NCBI GenBank assembly: GCA_947095585.1
Contig: OX352763.1
Coordinates: forward strand, 13,193,462-13,257,461
DNA length: 64,000 bases
Source of the DNA: Nephrocerus scutellatus
Lineage: Eukaryota > Arthropoda > Insecta > Diptera > Pipunculidae
Direction: 5' to 3'
The translations under genes were made by a program, and so were the position numbers. Under the pieces are notes generated by a model. The model did not search any database and was not told the DNA's origin. It saw nothing but the letters and a program-made list of their open reading frames with translations. Shown here piece after piece: positions 55,351 to 64,000 of the stretch; positions within the stretch are counted from its first letter, which is position 1; the number at the start of each line of letters is the position of its first letter.

Positions 55351-56025
55351 TTTTTTAAATTCTCTACATTAACTTCACTTGCCCGTGGCTGACTTGACTG
55401 GCTGGCTGGCACAACAAATCATGTGATCAACTTTTAACCAACTTAATAAAGCCCGATTTTATTGAAACTTTGCACACATGTGTATCTCCCATGACAACAC
55501 TTTCTATTAAAATGTAAGGTCCCTCGGGCCGCGGGGTTGGGGGGCTCCCATACAAATTTTATAAAATGAAGTACCCGATTTTCTTGAAATTTTATACGCA
55601 TGTGTATCTCCGTTATTTACCCATACAAATTTTCTATAAAAAATTCTCGATTTTCTTCAAATTTTATATGCATGTGTAGCTCCGATGGACAACACTTTTT
55701 ATAAAAATTTGGCAGTGATCGGGGCACCCATAAAATTTTTATAAAAACCAGCACCCCATTTTCTTTAAATTGTATACACATGTGTATCTCCGATTGGCAA
55801 AAATTTTTGTAAAACTTTCGAAGTGATCGTGCCCCGGGGCCGGGGGGCACCCATACAAGTTTTCTAAAAAAAAGTACCCGATTTTCTTCAAATTTTATAC
55901 ACATGTGGAAACACTATTTGTACAAATTTTTGAGTGATCGGTATAGGGGGCTCCTAAACAATTTTATTCAAACTTTGCACCGATTAGAGAATTTACATGA
56001 AAAATTTTAATTTTTATGGGTAATT
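55351..56025 (+). repeat. Array of the dispersed 110-bp-type repeat
   Basis: It starts with TTTTTTAAATTCTCTACATT, the same end as the foldback arms. Units of about 100-120 bp follow, each with AAATTTTATACACATGTG, TATCTCCGATGG and a CCCATACAAATTTT end, near 55465, 55585, 55660, 55765 and 55885. G-rich words such as GGGGCCGGGGGGCACCC sit between. The right boundary reads TAGAGAATTTACATGAAAA, matching in inverse the sequence at 54860. An apparent 95-codon minus frame is just the translated repeat. Confidence 0.8.
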
Positions 56026-56489
56026 ATTTTATTAGTAAGCATACAAATTGCTGTTTCGATAAACCCATATAAAGCAAAAATAAGATGCTTCTAAATCTGA
56101 CGAACGTCTAGAACAGTTCAGATTATGGGTAATAAAACTATTAGATCCAATTTTACTATAAAATCACAACAAATGTTTACTAGGAATGTGTATTGAAGGA
56201 AAAGAAATTCTTAATTCTTTATATTATTATTCGAAACAAACAAGTCAAACAGCTACCCAAACATCACACTACCCGTTTGTTTTTATGCATAGGAGAGTTG
56301 TGAATTTTTACCATTTATTTATATAGGAATTGGTGCAGAAATGATTTGTACAGTTGCTGATAAATAAATACGTTGTGTGCCTGTTATTGATTTATAAGCA
56401 TGCTGTGAAAATCACCATGAAGAGAAATGTTTTTTCTTATAATTTTTCCGTTTTGGAATTAACATTCATCTAAATTTATTACCTGATAC
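56026..56489. other. AT-rich unassigned sequence
   Basis: No feature is recognised. Confidence 0.45.
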
Positions 56490-56780
56490 GTGTTCAGTAA
56501 TAAAATTGTAGGTCCGGTCCACAAACCAACATATATCCGTGACGATCAATGAAACGATCTTCATCATAGTTGGGTGCGTCAATGTTGATAAGCTTTCCAT
56601 CAATACATCCAATAACAGCAGGTATTAATTGAGTAAAATCTCCTTACAAGACTGTCCATGGCGTTGAACATTTCATTAATTAGTTTAACTTCTTCATTTG
56701 ATTACACGGCTTTTGAAATCCGTTTGGTAACCAGTGAAGTGCTATAAGTAGTCTTTGCCTAGGCGACAGAGCACAATTAA
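56490..56780 (-). mobile_element. PIF/Harbinger nuclease, catalytic-start relic
   Basis: Minus-strand translation gives SPRQRLLIALHWL near 56765 (the L.AL block) and, after frame breaks, LIPAVIGCIDGKLINIDAPN, matching the VIGxIDGxHVxIxAP block that holds the first catalytic Asp of HARBI1-like nucleases. It continues DRFIDRHGYMLV (N(R/F)KG(Y/F)HS-type block). The second and third acidic residues are lost. Complementary in coverage to the N-terminal relic at 49.2-49.6 kb. Confidence 0.8.
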
Positions 56781-56839
56781 ATTCTGTTCAAGCTACATGA
56801 TAAGATCATGCATGCATACATGAAGATATAGATCATAAC

Positions 56840-57580
56840 CTTTTAATTTCAAAACTAAAAGCTATTGGTTTTCGTTCCCCAATGCTGGATTGGATAAAAT
56901 CTTATCTTAGTAATAGATGTAATTTGGTTTGTGTAAACGTTTTTCGTTCGAATTCTTTCCAGGTTTTGTCATGTGTACCACTAGGCAGTCATCTCGGTCC
57001 TCTTTTGTTTCTTTTTTTTATGAATGACATTAACAGAAATCTAAGGTCATCAAAAAATCTCTTATTTGCTGATGATGTTAAATATTTTTTCAACATTTCT
57101 AGCTTGGAGGACTCAATATTACAAGCAGATATTGATACTTTTAGTGATTGGTGTAATAAAAATCTCTTGCTTATTAACCATATAAAATCCAAATCAATAT
57201 CATTTTATAGAGGCCTGCTCAAGCATTCAAATACATCTTGGCACGATTTCTATTCATAAATTGAGTCAAATTTGTGACTTATGCATAATGATGCTTAACT
57301 TTCAGTTAACACATTGAATATATTTTTGCAAAAGTGTTGGCATCTTTGGCTTTTCTTAAGAGACATTCTGTTGAGTTTTAAAATCCTAATACTTTAAAAA
57401 GTATATATGTTGCAACTGTGCGCTCCATTTTAGAATATGGATGCGTTATTTGAAACTCTTATATTAATTTATATTGTATTAGACTTGAAAGAATTCAAAA
57501 ATCTTTTACAAGATATGCATTAAGGCATATAAATTTGGGTGATTGTTATCCTTCATATAAGCCTAGATGTTTGTCTCAGT
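56840..57580 (+). mobile_element. Jockey/CR1-type LINE, RT palm and thumb relic
   Basis: The open part (56882-57259) encodes LDWIKSYLSNRCNLVCVN, VPLGSHLGPLLFLFFMNDIN, then NLLFADDVKYFFNIS with an intact FADD, and DWCNKNLLLINHIKSKSISF. After breaks, YVATVRSILEYGCVIWNSYI, RLERIQKSFTRYALRHI and YPSYKPRCL complete the thumb and C-terminal region. GVPQGS has become CVPLGS. This is the longest undamaged RT stretch in the window, but it lacks an endonuclease and has stops after 57259. Confidence 0.9.
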
Positions 57581-57830
57581 GTCACGCCCACGCATCGCTC
57601 AGGATTCATGCTCGTCTCAGGCTAACGCACACATCACACTCAAAAGCTCACGTCAAGGGCGCACGAAGGCTCGCGCACTCAGGCTCTCTTCATTGCTCGT
57701 CGAACTCACGTCAAAGGCTCACATTCAAAGGATCCCTAAAGCTCACGTCATCAACGCTCATGTCAAGGTTCACGTCATCGGGGCTCTCCGTCCTCATGGC
57801 GCGCATCCGCCAAGGCTGACGAAACGTTCA
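57581..57830. repeat. Degenerate 15-bp minisatellite fused to a LINE end
   Basis: Words like AAGCTCACGTCAAGGGC, AAAGCTCACGTCATCAACG and CTCATGTCAAGGTTCACGTC recur at about 15-bp spacing. Because 15 is a multiple of three, two plus frames stay open over it, giving translated repeats such as PKAHVINAHVKVHV. It directly follows the RT relic's RCL block, which is normally near the pol C-terminus. The composition is far more GC-rich than the flanks. Confidence 0.7.
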
Positions 57831-60036
57831 TGTTGCTAGCAGACTATCTTTGACTGAATTTATTAACTTCGGAATTAGCGAAATCAAGAATGAATTGTAA
57901 TAAAAGTCCCACAAAATTTACTGTAACGACCTATATCATTTTGAACACTGGTCACCCTAAGTTTACACCGGCTGTCAATTACACCATTACACTAGACCAA
58001 GTAAGACAGTCATATGGTTCCCTCTATTAACCACTTGGACACGTGCCCAATAGGAACCCATCAACCGAGGATACAACAAACATTTGCTTGGGCTAATATT
58101 AAAATTGAAATCTTAAAATTCAGGAAGCGTGTAATCCATTCTATATTTCTGTTTTTATTGTTGAATTATGTTTTTCCAACTTTATGATCATATTCGTAGT
58201 AAATCATTCCAATTTTCAATTCCGCTGGGAAAACTTCCCTTTGGGTGTTCACACAAATGTATGCGGATAAAAAATGCATCATCGCCATACTTCTTGCTGC
58301 ACTATTGTCCATTGGAGAGTAATATGGAATGGAATGGATTTTTAAATGGTATGTTAAATGGTTGCTATTTAAATGAATAATTGCAACAAATTGAGAAGAA
58401 ATAGTAAAGAATGTTTTCTCAATGAAACTTTGTGTTGTCGATGTTCTTATAGCTCTTCGGCTCGATCGAATGCGAGCTTCTGTAATATAACAACTACTAC
58501 TTGTAAAATATACGAATTTAATTCGTGGCGATAATTGCAGCACGAGTTCCCCACGGAAGTCATACCACACCGAACACCAAAGTCAATCGTGCTTCTATAA
58601 CCGATGCCGTTGTTTATTATTTCGAGAATTATTCTAAGTCATTACGCTGACTCACAAGTGCCTAATAGTTCCGCGCCGGGATCTGTGTGAACTCATCATG
58701 TTTGCTATGATGTACGCCAGCCGAGTCGATGTGAGTCGTGACAAAAAACGTGAGTCGCACTCTTTGTGGTGGTGGTGGAGCTTGTGGAAAATTACTTTGA
58801 TCGTGAACTACATTACTTTATTTAATGGACGAATTATGTAAAATTATTCTAATTAAGTTCGTAATTTTTGTAATTATCATGGGTTGGCCTGATGGTGTTG
58901 CTGTTGTTGTGGTTTTACAATAAACACTAAATGTAAAGCAAAGTTCTAGACTGAATTATTGAGTGAGTGACTGAGTGACTGACTGACTGACTTATGGAGG
59001 TGGGTAGTAGCATTCTCACGCTATTGAAAAATGATCTACACAATCTGCAAATAAACTTTTGCCTGCTCAGTGTGATTCAAGGATTGTTTTGAAATGCTAA
59101 TGATAGGTTTTGAAGAAGTTTGTAAAAGCGAAGCTTAAATGGTCGATGCATGAGTGTATCCGAATGTGGTCAATCGTGCAGTGAGATTGAGATTTCCGGT
59201 TGTCGAACGGGAAAGACAGCATCATCATTATTTTACCACGATCAACTAATAAGGCGGTTGTCAAGGAAATTTCATCAAGTGAATAAGTGAATGAGTGATT
59301 GGGTTACTAATGGATGAGATGGAGAGTTAGTAATTCAATTTAATTTACATACTCGTACATGGGTCACAAATTTGATTATAAAAAAAATCACATCAAAAAT
59401 GGAGACAAATGATATACAAAAAAAAAACAAAGAAAGCTTACAGCACCGATCTGTTGGTGTTTCTTAAGTTGTTCGAGTGTCGAATCAACTAAAACAAAAG
59501 GAAGTTACTCGTAAAAACTGAAACAACTTTGCAAGCGATGAAATGGCATAAGTTTTTAAAAGTAAAGCAAACCATAAAGATGGCTGCTAGACAGCGGAAG
59601 CAACAGTTCACATAGATATGTATTGCATATAACTATAGTGTATAGACAGAGATTAAAAAAAAGTGAGCGTTATATCCAAAAGAACATAATTCACTTGATT
59701 GCTTTCTTTCTTTCTCTTTACAATCTTAATGTTTGGGAAAATGTTCAAAAAAGTTTGTATTTCTAGTCAATGCAGCTAACTCGAACTGAATTATTGCTTC
59801 CGTGAGAATAAAAATAAATATGAATTTTTATTTGATTTTCCTTGGTCATCTCTGGAAGCTATAACCCATGTTTTGAGGAAACAGTAATAATTTTAAAGTT
59901 ATATGAAGAAGTGCAACCTTTTATCAGGCCAATTCAGGCAGCCGATAATAGAAATGCGCTCGCGCTTGCCTCAAGACAACAAAGACTACTTTTGTCTCTC
60001 CAATGTGTATAATGTAATGCTAATGTGTAAGACTAA
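57831..60036. other. Unassigned sequence with a microsatellite
   Basis: A 134-codon minus frame (58166-58570) has no recognised features. At 58957-58992 there is a (GACT)n-type microsatellite. The rest is AT-rich without supported features. Confidence 0.4.
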
Positions 60037-61060
60037 CCAGTTCTTTCATCATCATATTTGGCTCTGCGATTGGGGTCCGGCTCTGGTTTCCCGCAAAAGT
60101 CTCTTCACCAGTCCCGACTTTCTTCGCGATGTCGACATCGCTGTAACGCTTGTAAATCGCATCATTATAGAGTCCCGGAATCGTCTTTCCACACATCAAG
60201 GGCCAATAATTCTCCATAAGACTATTCTCTCGAATGCGGCGTGGAGGTCAGAATAATTTTTTCTAAGCACCTAAGTCTCAAATTTAGTGCCGCCCGCTCG
60301 ATTTGGATGAGAGCTTCCTGTACAGCACTTGGTTTTCTACCAACCATGTCAATGTCGTCTGCGTAAGCCAGTATCTGAATGGATTTATAGACTATTGTTC
60401 CTCTAGCCGTTACGTTAGATCCTTGGATCAATTAATCCAACTACAACTCCAACTTGAAGAGGACGCAGGTTAGTTCCAGTCCATCCCATTGTCGGAGCAA
60501 GTTATATATGTCGAATTGATTTGATAGCGATTCGGATATTTTTACTTGGCTTATAACATGGGTCACGATCAACCTACATAGTCGTGTCAGTATATTTGGG
60601 ATGCCGAATACTCTCATGGCTTTATAAAGTTCACTCTGGCTATGCTATCATAGGCGGCTTTAAACCCTAAATAGAGATTGTGTGAAGAGTTTTAAAACTC
60701 GATGCATTTTTCCATCCCACTAATATAGACCAATGATGACGTATGTGGCTATCTTGTCTTGAAGGATAGAGGAGAAAATCTTTTACGCGGTACTCAAAAA
60801 CGTTATACGTTGTTAATTTGCTCCGCTGGGATACCACCTGATCACTGGGCCTTATTGTTTTTGAGCCGATTTATCGCTCTGCTTACTTTGTTTATGCTTG
60901 GTGGCGGCAGCCTAGTGTGGTCCTTGGTCATTAACCCAATTCCTCTAATAGCTGGCCATATAGAAACTCATAAAACTGATCTTCCTATCGCTCTAAGATA
61001 GCTTTGAGATCGGCGATCAGATTACCCTCTCTGTCTTTGCAATATCTGCAACGCAGTGTA
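60037..61060 (-). mobile_element. RTE-type LINE, RT relic with 3' end
   Basis: On the minus strand the linker and RT fingers (INRLKNNKAQ) lie near 60880, with the KAMREYSASQIY-like palm region near 60610, and LAYADDIDMVGRKP with the catalytic Asp pair intact near 60345-60375. A deletion then joins RAALNLR to thumb-end sequence. The tail gives GLYNDAIYKRYSDVDIAKKV and ends near CAGAGCCGGACCCCAATCGC, as in the copy at 48.85 kb. The 5' side ends at a TA taken over by a mariner-superfamily element. Confidence 0.85.
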
Positions 61061-61062
61061 TA

Positions 61063-61480
61063 CAGGGTCTATCCGTTAAGGTGGCAAATACTTAAGGGGA
61101 TGATTCCTTGGTTAATTTCGTGAAAAAAATCGTAGTAGAGGGGGGGTCTATTTTCAGCCCCTGCGGTGTATTTAGCTTTTTAAGGCGAAGAGATGTACTT
61201 TTGACCTTACATCACTTCACACCCTGTAACTGTTAACTAATTTTTCGCATAAATCGGGCACGCTATTTCATATTCGAAGTGGGCCCGATGTCGTCTAAAG
61301 TGCCTGGCTTATTGGCATAAACCATGGCTGGACATAGCTCCAAGTAACCAAAAAAAAACAGAGACCTCAAATCACAGCCAAGTGATTGGTCCATTTCTGG
61401 ATATAACTGTGGCATGTGATGCTGTGTTGTGGATAGATGCATATAGGTTCCAAGTCAAACTCTTCTAATTATTCTAGTCA
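61063..61480 (-). mobile_element. Tc1/mariner-superfamily element, 3' end relic
   Basis: A terminus CAGGGTCTATCCGTTAAGG starts at 61063 right after TATA, within RTE sequence that in other copies continues TATTGCGTCATACC. Minus-strand translation upstream gives SLGCDLRSL then, in other frames, MVYANKPGTLDDIGP and PDLCEKLVNSYRV with a stop. This matches the WGYVKSxVYANKPxTLDxL and C-terminal region of IS630-like transposases and the relic at 30.66-31.14 kb (PDLCEKV). The opposite terminus is not found. Confidence 0.7.
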
Positions 61481-63300
61481 ACAATATGGTCCGCTTCGGC
61501 GGCTCCTATTGCTATTTTTTTATTCATTAGTCAGAGCGCAGAGATACCTACATACACATACACATACACACACACACGCGAAGCCGAGTCTAATATTACT
61601 ATAAATCTCAGTGGATAATATTTTTAATAACGAAAAGAAAACCAATCCATATTTCATTAGTATTCCACCGATCTTCAATCGATCGATACACCAATTTTTG
61701 AATTTTCGTTCTGTGAATTAATATTTCTAAGAATAGTTGAATAAACTTCAAGAACACCGGATCTGAATTATTGAAGGAAGTCCATATTCGGTGAGGTTTA
61801 GCCAAGTTGATTTAAGTTGTCTTCCGTTTTAGCTACGCCAAAGTGCGGCCGAATGATGGTTTATTGTGGTTATTGTAGTCGTTTCAAAAAAACAAAATAC
61901 TCAAGCTGACTGCCACCTTTCCAACAATATCTCTGTCCACTATAAACGCTTAATTGTGTCACACATGTCATATTTCAATATGCAAGACTTGTCACGTATT
62001 CCGTGACAGTGACAGTACCTCTGCCTTCTATATTCGATCGGTCAATCATTTGCCAATGCCAAGACCAAGTACAACTCCAAATTTGATTGAACGACGTGGG
62101 CAAAAATTGATACAAAATAAGGGAAAACATAAACTATTTAAATTCTGCAGACCCTCACCGACCTTCCGATGCGGGTTGATTGAATTTCATATAACCACCT
62201 GACCGATGGAAGATATTAACCCACATAGAGCGATAAATTAATTATTACTGCTCAAGCTCATCGTTTGCACTTTTTATGAGAACCTTTAAAGGCAGAGAAA
62301 TGAACAGCAGACATCGGACGGCGAACGGCGGACAACGGACAGTGGGCAGCGGACAGGAGACTGCGGACAGCTATTGTTATGGCTAACGATTGCTCTTTAT
62401 GCCACTTGCTGAGATTAGTTCTTGTAGAATCACCAAGTTATCCATAGTGACCACTTGACTTGTTATTCTCGAATGCTTTAGTGAGCAATATCGAAATTGC
62501 TAATTACAAGAGGATGAGAGAGAAAAAGTTAAGCCGAGAATATGTCTAGCAATTTATGTTTTTTAAAAAAGCTATTCATTTTTATTTTACTGTCTTGGAC
62601 TTGGTTACAAGTTAACAAAGATTAGAAAGTACTCATAAAAAGTGCGAAAATCTGCAAAAAGTGATTACATTTAAACTTGTGTAGGTAAATATTTGATTCA
62701 TCGTTCAGTGACGTAGATAATAATTTCCACATAAGTTATAAACTGTGCCTGTTTTCTTTATCATTTATATACATATAAGTGGTGAGGGAAAGAATAGCGC
62801 CAGTTTAGAAACCCGTCAAGAATTTGGTAAGCTTTATAGTCTAAAAAATTGTTTTTGTGACGTTTAGATTGCTTATAGTTTTTCAATGCTAATGGTGTGT
62901 TATTGACTGGCTGACCACATCATCAACATGCCATCAAAAATAAGTCTATTAGTATTATCATTTTTACTAGCATTGTTACAAGAAGTAGCCTCGAGTATAC
63001 TTCAGCTTATCTATAAAATATTACTTCTTACAATGGCTTTGTTCAGGCAGTGATTTGAATACTACAGCCAATGTGTTCTTTCCGTTCTTTAAACAATTTG
63101 GCAGCCTATTCTGTTAAGTAATCAATGTGATGGCTGCTATATAATAGCATCAGCTGGATCTCCGGTTGTATCTTCCATTTGTTCTAACTTTGTAATATGA
63201 GTAATATGAATTTTTCTATAAGCTCGTTTGAATTAAAAAAGGAACAAAACGCAACATTTTTATTGCAACGAAAACCGTTTTCTATGATTTTATGAGGGAC
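61481..63300. other. Unassigned sequence with short simple repeats
   Basis: 61553-61578 is a (CA)n run with TACACA interruptions. 62305-62368 is a short array of CGGACAG-like units. Frames of 82 (61954-62202) and 65 codons have no recognised features. The rest is AT-rich. Confidence 0.4.
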
Positions 63301-63390
63301 TAGCTTTTCCTTGGCGCTCCGCCACCCGCACACATGAATCCCCGTCTTGCCATAACTACCACGGGAAGATTGTACTATTGCCTTAACCTA
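63301..63390 (-). mobile_element. Helitron 3' end
   Basis: Minus strand: CTTCCCGTGGTAGTTATGG, GGGGATTCATGTGTGCGGG and GGAGCGCCAAGGAAAAGCTAG end in CTAG followed by T. The same terminal region lies on the plus strand at 14476-14572. Only about 90 bp are recognisable. Confidence 0.6.
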
Positions 63391-63528
63391 AACAGAGTGC
63401 CACCTCGATCGTATTCACACTATGTGGTTTACCGATACTTTGTTAAGACGCATATTGCGTGAACGCTTCAGCTCAATCGGCAGCGTAGCACTAGCACACA
63501 GTCATTTTGATGCCGCTGTATGGCGTGA
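63391..63528. other. Short unassigned spacer
   Basis: Mixed-composition DNA between a Helitron end and an RTE 5' end. No motif is recognised. Confidence 0.35.
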
Positions 63529-64000
63529 TGGGCGTCAACCATTAGCAGAGTAGGGCGAATAACACAGAATGGTTTAGTATCAGGTCACCATAACTTACTC
63601 TGATCGGTGGAAGTGCGATCAAATCCCCCCACGTGGTGGACGCCGGTAGTTTTCCTCCAATTCAGCAAAAGCTAAATGATCGGGCTATTCCCTTCAAAGT
63701 AGCTTTGGCGCTGGGCCAATAAACTTGCCCGTAAAAACACTTTAATTCGGAACCCTAAATCAGCCTTGGAAACACGGATGAACGACGATGACCACGGCAA
63801 CAAAAACGTTTAAATGATTTAAGAACGTACGCTCACTGTATAGAGCTCGAGTTGCATACCAGCTAGCCGATATCCTGCCCAAATATAATGCTGACATAAC
63901 AGCAATCCAGGAGATGCGGTGGACGGGGAATAGTGTCTTACAAAAATCAGAATATGACATATATTACAACTGTCATGCAAGACATTATGTGCACGGGATG
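63529..64000 (+). mobile_element. RTE-type LINE, 5' end, cut by the window edge
   Basis: It begins TGGGCGTCAACCATTAGC, aligned to the 5' ends at 19854 (minus) and 33354. The leader continues with GTGGAAGTGCGATCAAATCC, GGGCCAATAAACTTGCCCG and GATGAACGACGATGACCACG. The start of the coding region follows: ADITAIQEMRWTG is visible at 63890-63930, the first endonuclease block with its metal-binding Glu. The element probably continues right of the window. A frame break near 63825 already affects the start. Confidence 0.85.

Noticed and set aside
55617..55904. 95-codon minus-strand frame with internal repeats
   Set aside because: It is the translation of the 110-bp-type repeat array; other units of the same repeat are not open.
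57535..57839. Two overlapping frames of 94 and 90 codons as a repeat protein
   Set aside because: Both are open because the DNA is a 15-bp repeat; they lie at the end of a LINE relic and lack a plausible start.
58166..58570. 134-codon minus-strand frame as a gene
   Set aside because: It has no recognised motif, several alternative frames over the same bases, and AT-rich composition; evidence is insufficient.
60759..61001. 80-codon plus-strand frame with hydrophobic segment
   Set aside because: It is antisense to the RTE linker and RT fingers on the minus strand.
62305..62368. CGGACAG-like run as a regulatory array
   Set aside because: It is a short degenerate simple repeat; nothing beyond its periodicity supports function.
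1..64000. LTR retrotransposons or endogenous viral elements
   Set aside because: No paired LTRs, primer-binding site with polypurine tract, gag Cys knuckle, protease or integrase motif was seen on either strand.

Overview
The window looks like AT-rich insect nuclear DNA, most likely from a fly and possibly a tephritid. The organism is inferred from the mixture of RTE-, jockey- and I/LOA/R1-type LINEs, mariner-superfamily, hAT, PIF/Harbinger and Helitron remnants and a tRNA-derived SINE; no host gene fixes it. I found no convincing complete host gene, no tRNA or rRNA gene, no CRISPR array and no prokaryotic layout. The longest open frames without a transposon match (174, 150, 134 and 126 residues) are unassigned. 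One of them, a minus-strand frame at 10419-10799 with a possible membrane segment and a fair start context, is listed as a weak gene candidate.

Layout. 1-6.3 kb: AT-rich sequence with a degenerate G-rich tandem array (2.2-2.75 kb) and a direct duplication holding reversed SINE sequence (3.27-3.77 kb). 6.3-13.5 kb: LINE relics on both strands, a Helitron-like end, a 189-bp MITE, then an RTE-type reverse transcriptase relic joined directly to a mariner 3' fragment. 14.5-16.1 kb: Helitron end, jockey-like LINE, I/LOA/R1-type LINE tail. 17.9-24.1 kb: two minus-strand RTE copies, one with an unidentified 534-bp insertion flanked by 14-bp repeats. 25.5-31.1 kb: jockey relics, a CT-rich minisatellite, microsatellites, a Helitron piece and a mariner-superfamily transposase relic. 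32.8-39.2 kb: SINEs, LINE 5' and 3' ends, a 118-bp satellite, and a 988-bp hAT element with perfect 8-bp target duplications inside a ~120-bp tandem array. 41.5-50.6 kb: LINE relics in opposed orientations, the longest RTE copy, a PIF/Harbinger N-terminal relic, and a diverged segmental duplication. 52.9-57.8 kb: a foldback-like element with ~200-bp inverted arms containing a well-bounded Helitron and a LINE relic, a related ~110-bp repeat array, a Harbinger catalytic relic and a jockey-type RT. 60-64 kb: an RTE copy split at a TA by a mariner-superfamily element, a Helitron end, and an RTE 5' end that runs off the window.

How the parts relate. Nothing here forms an operon or pathway. The sequence is a layered record of transposition, mostly of elements broken by stops, frameshifts and deletions. 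Nested insertions give relative ages: RTE copies are older than the 534-bp insert and the mariner-superfamily element inside them, and the ~120-bp tandem array is older than the hAT inside it. The best-preserved structures are the hAT, the Helitron at 53.2-53.8 kb and the 118-bp satellite. Family calls come from protein and terminus motifs read by eye; clade names within the LINEs are less certain than the statement that they are non-LTR elements.
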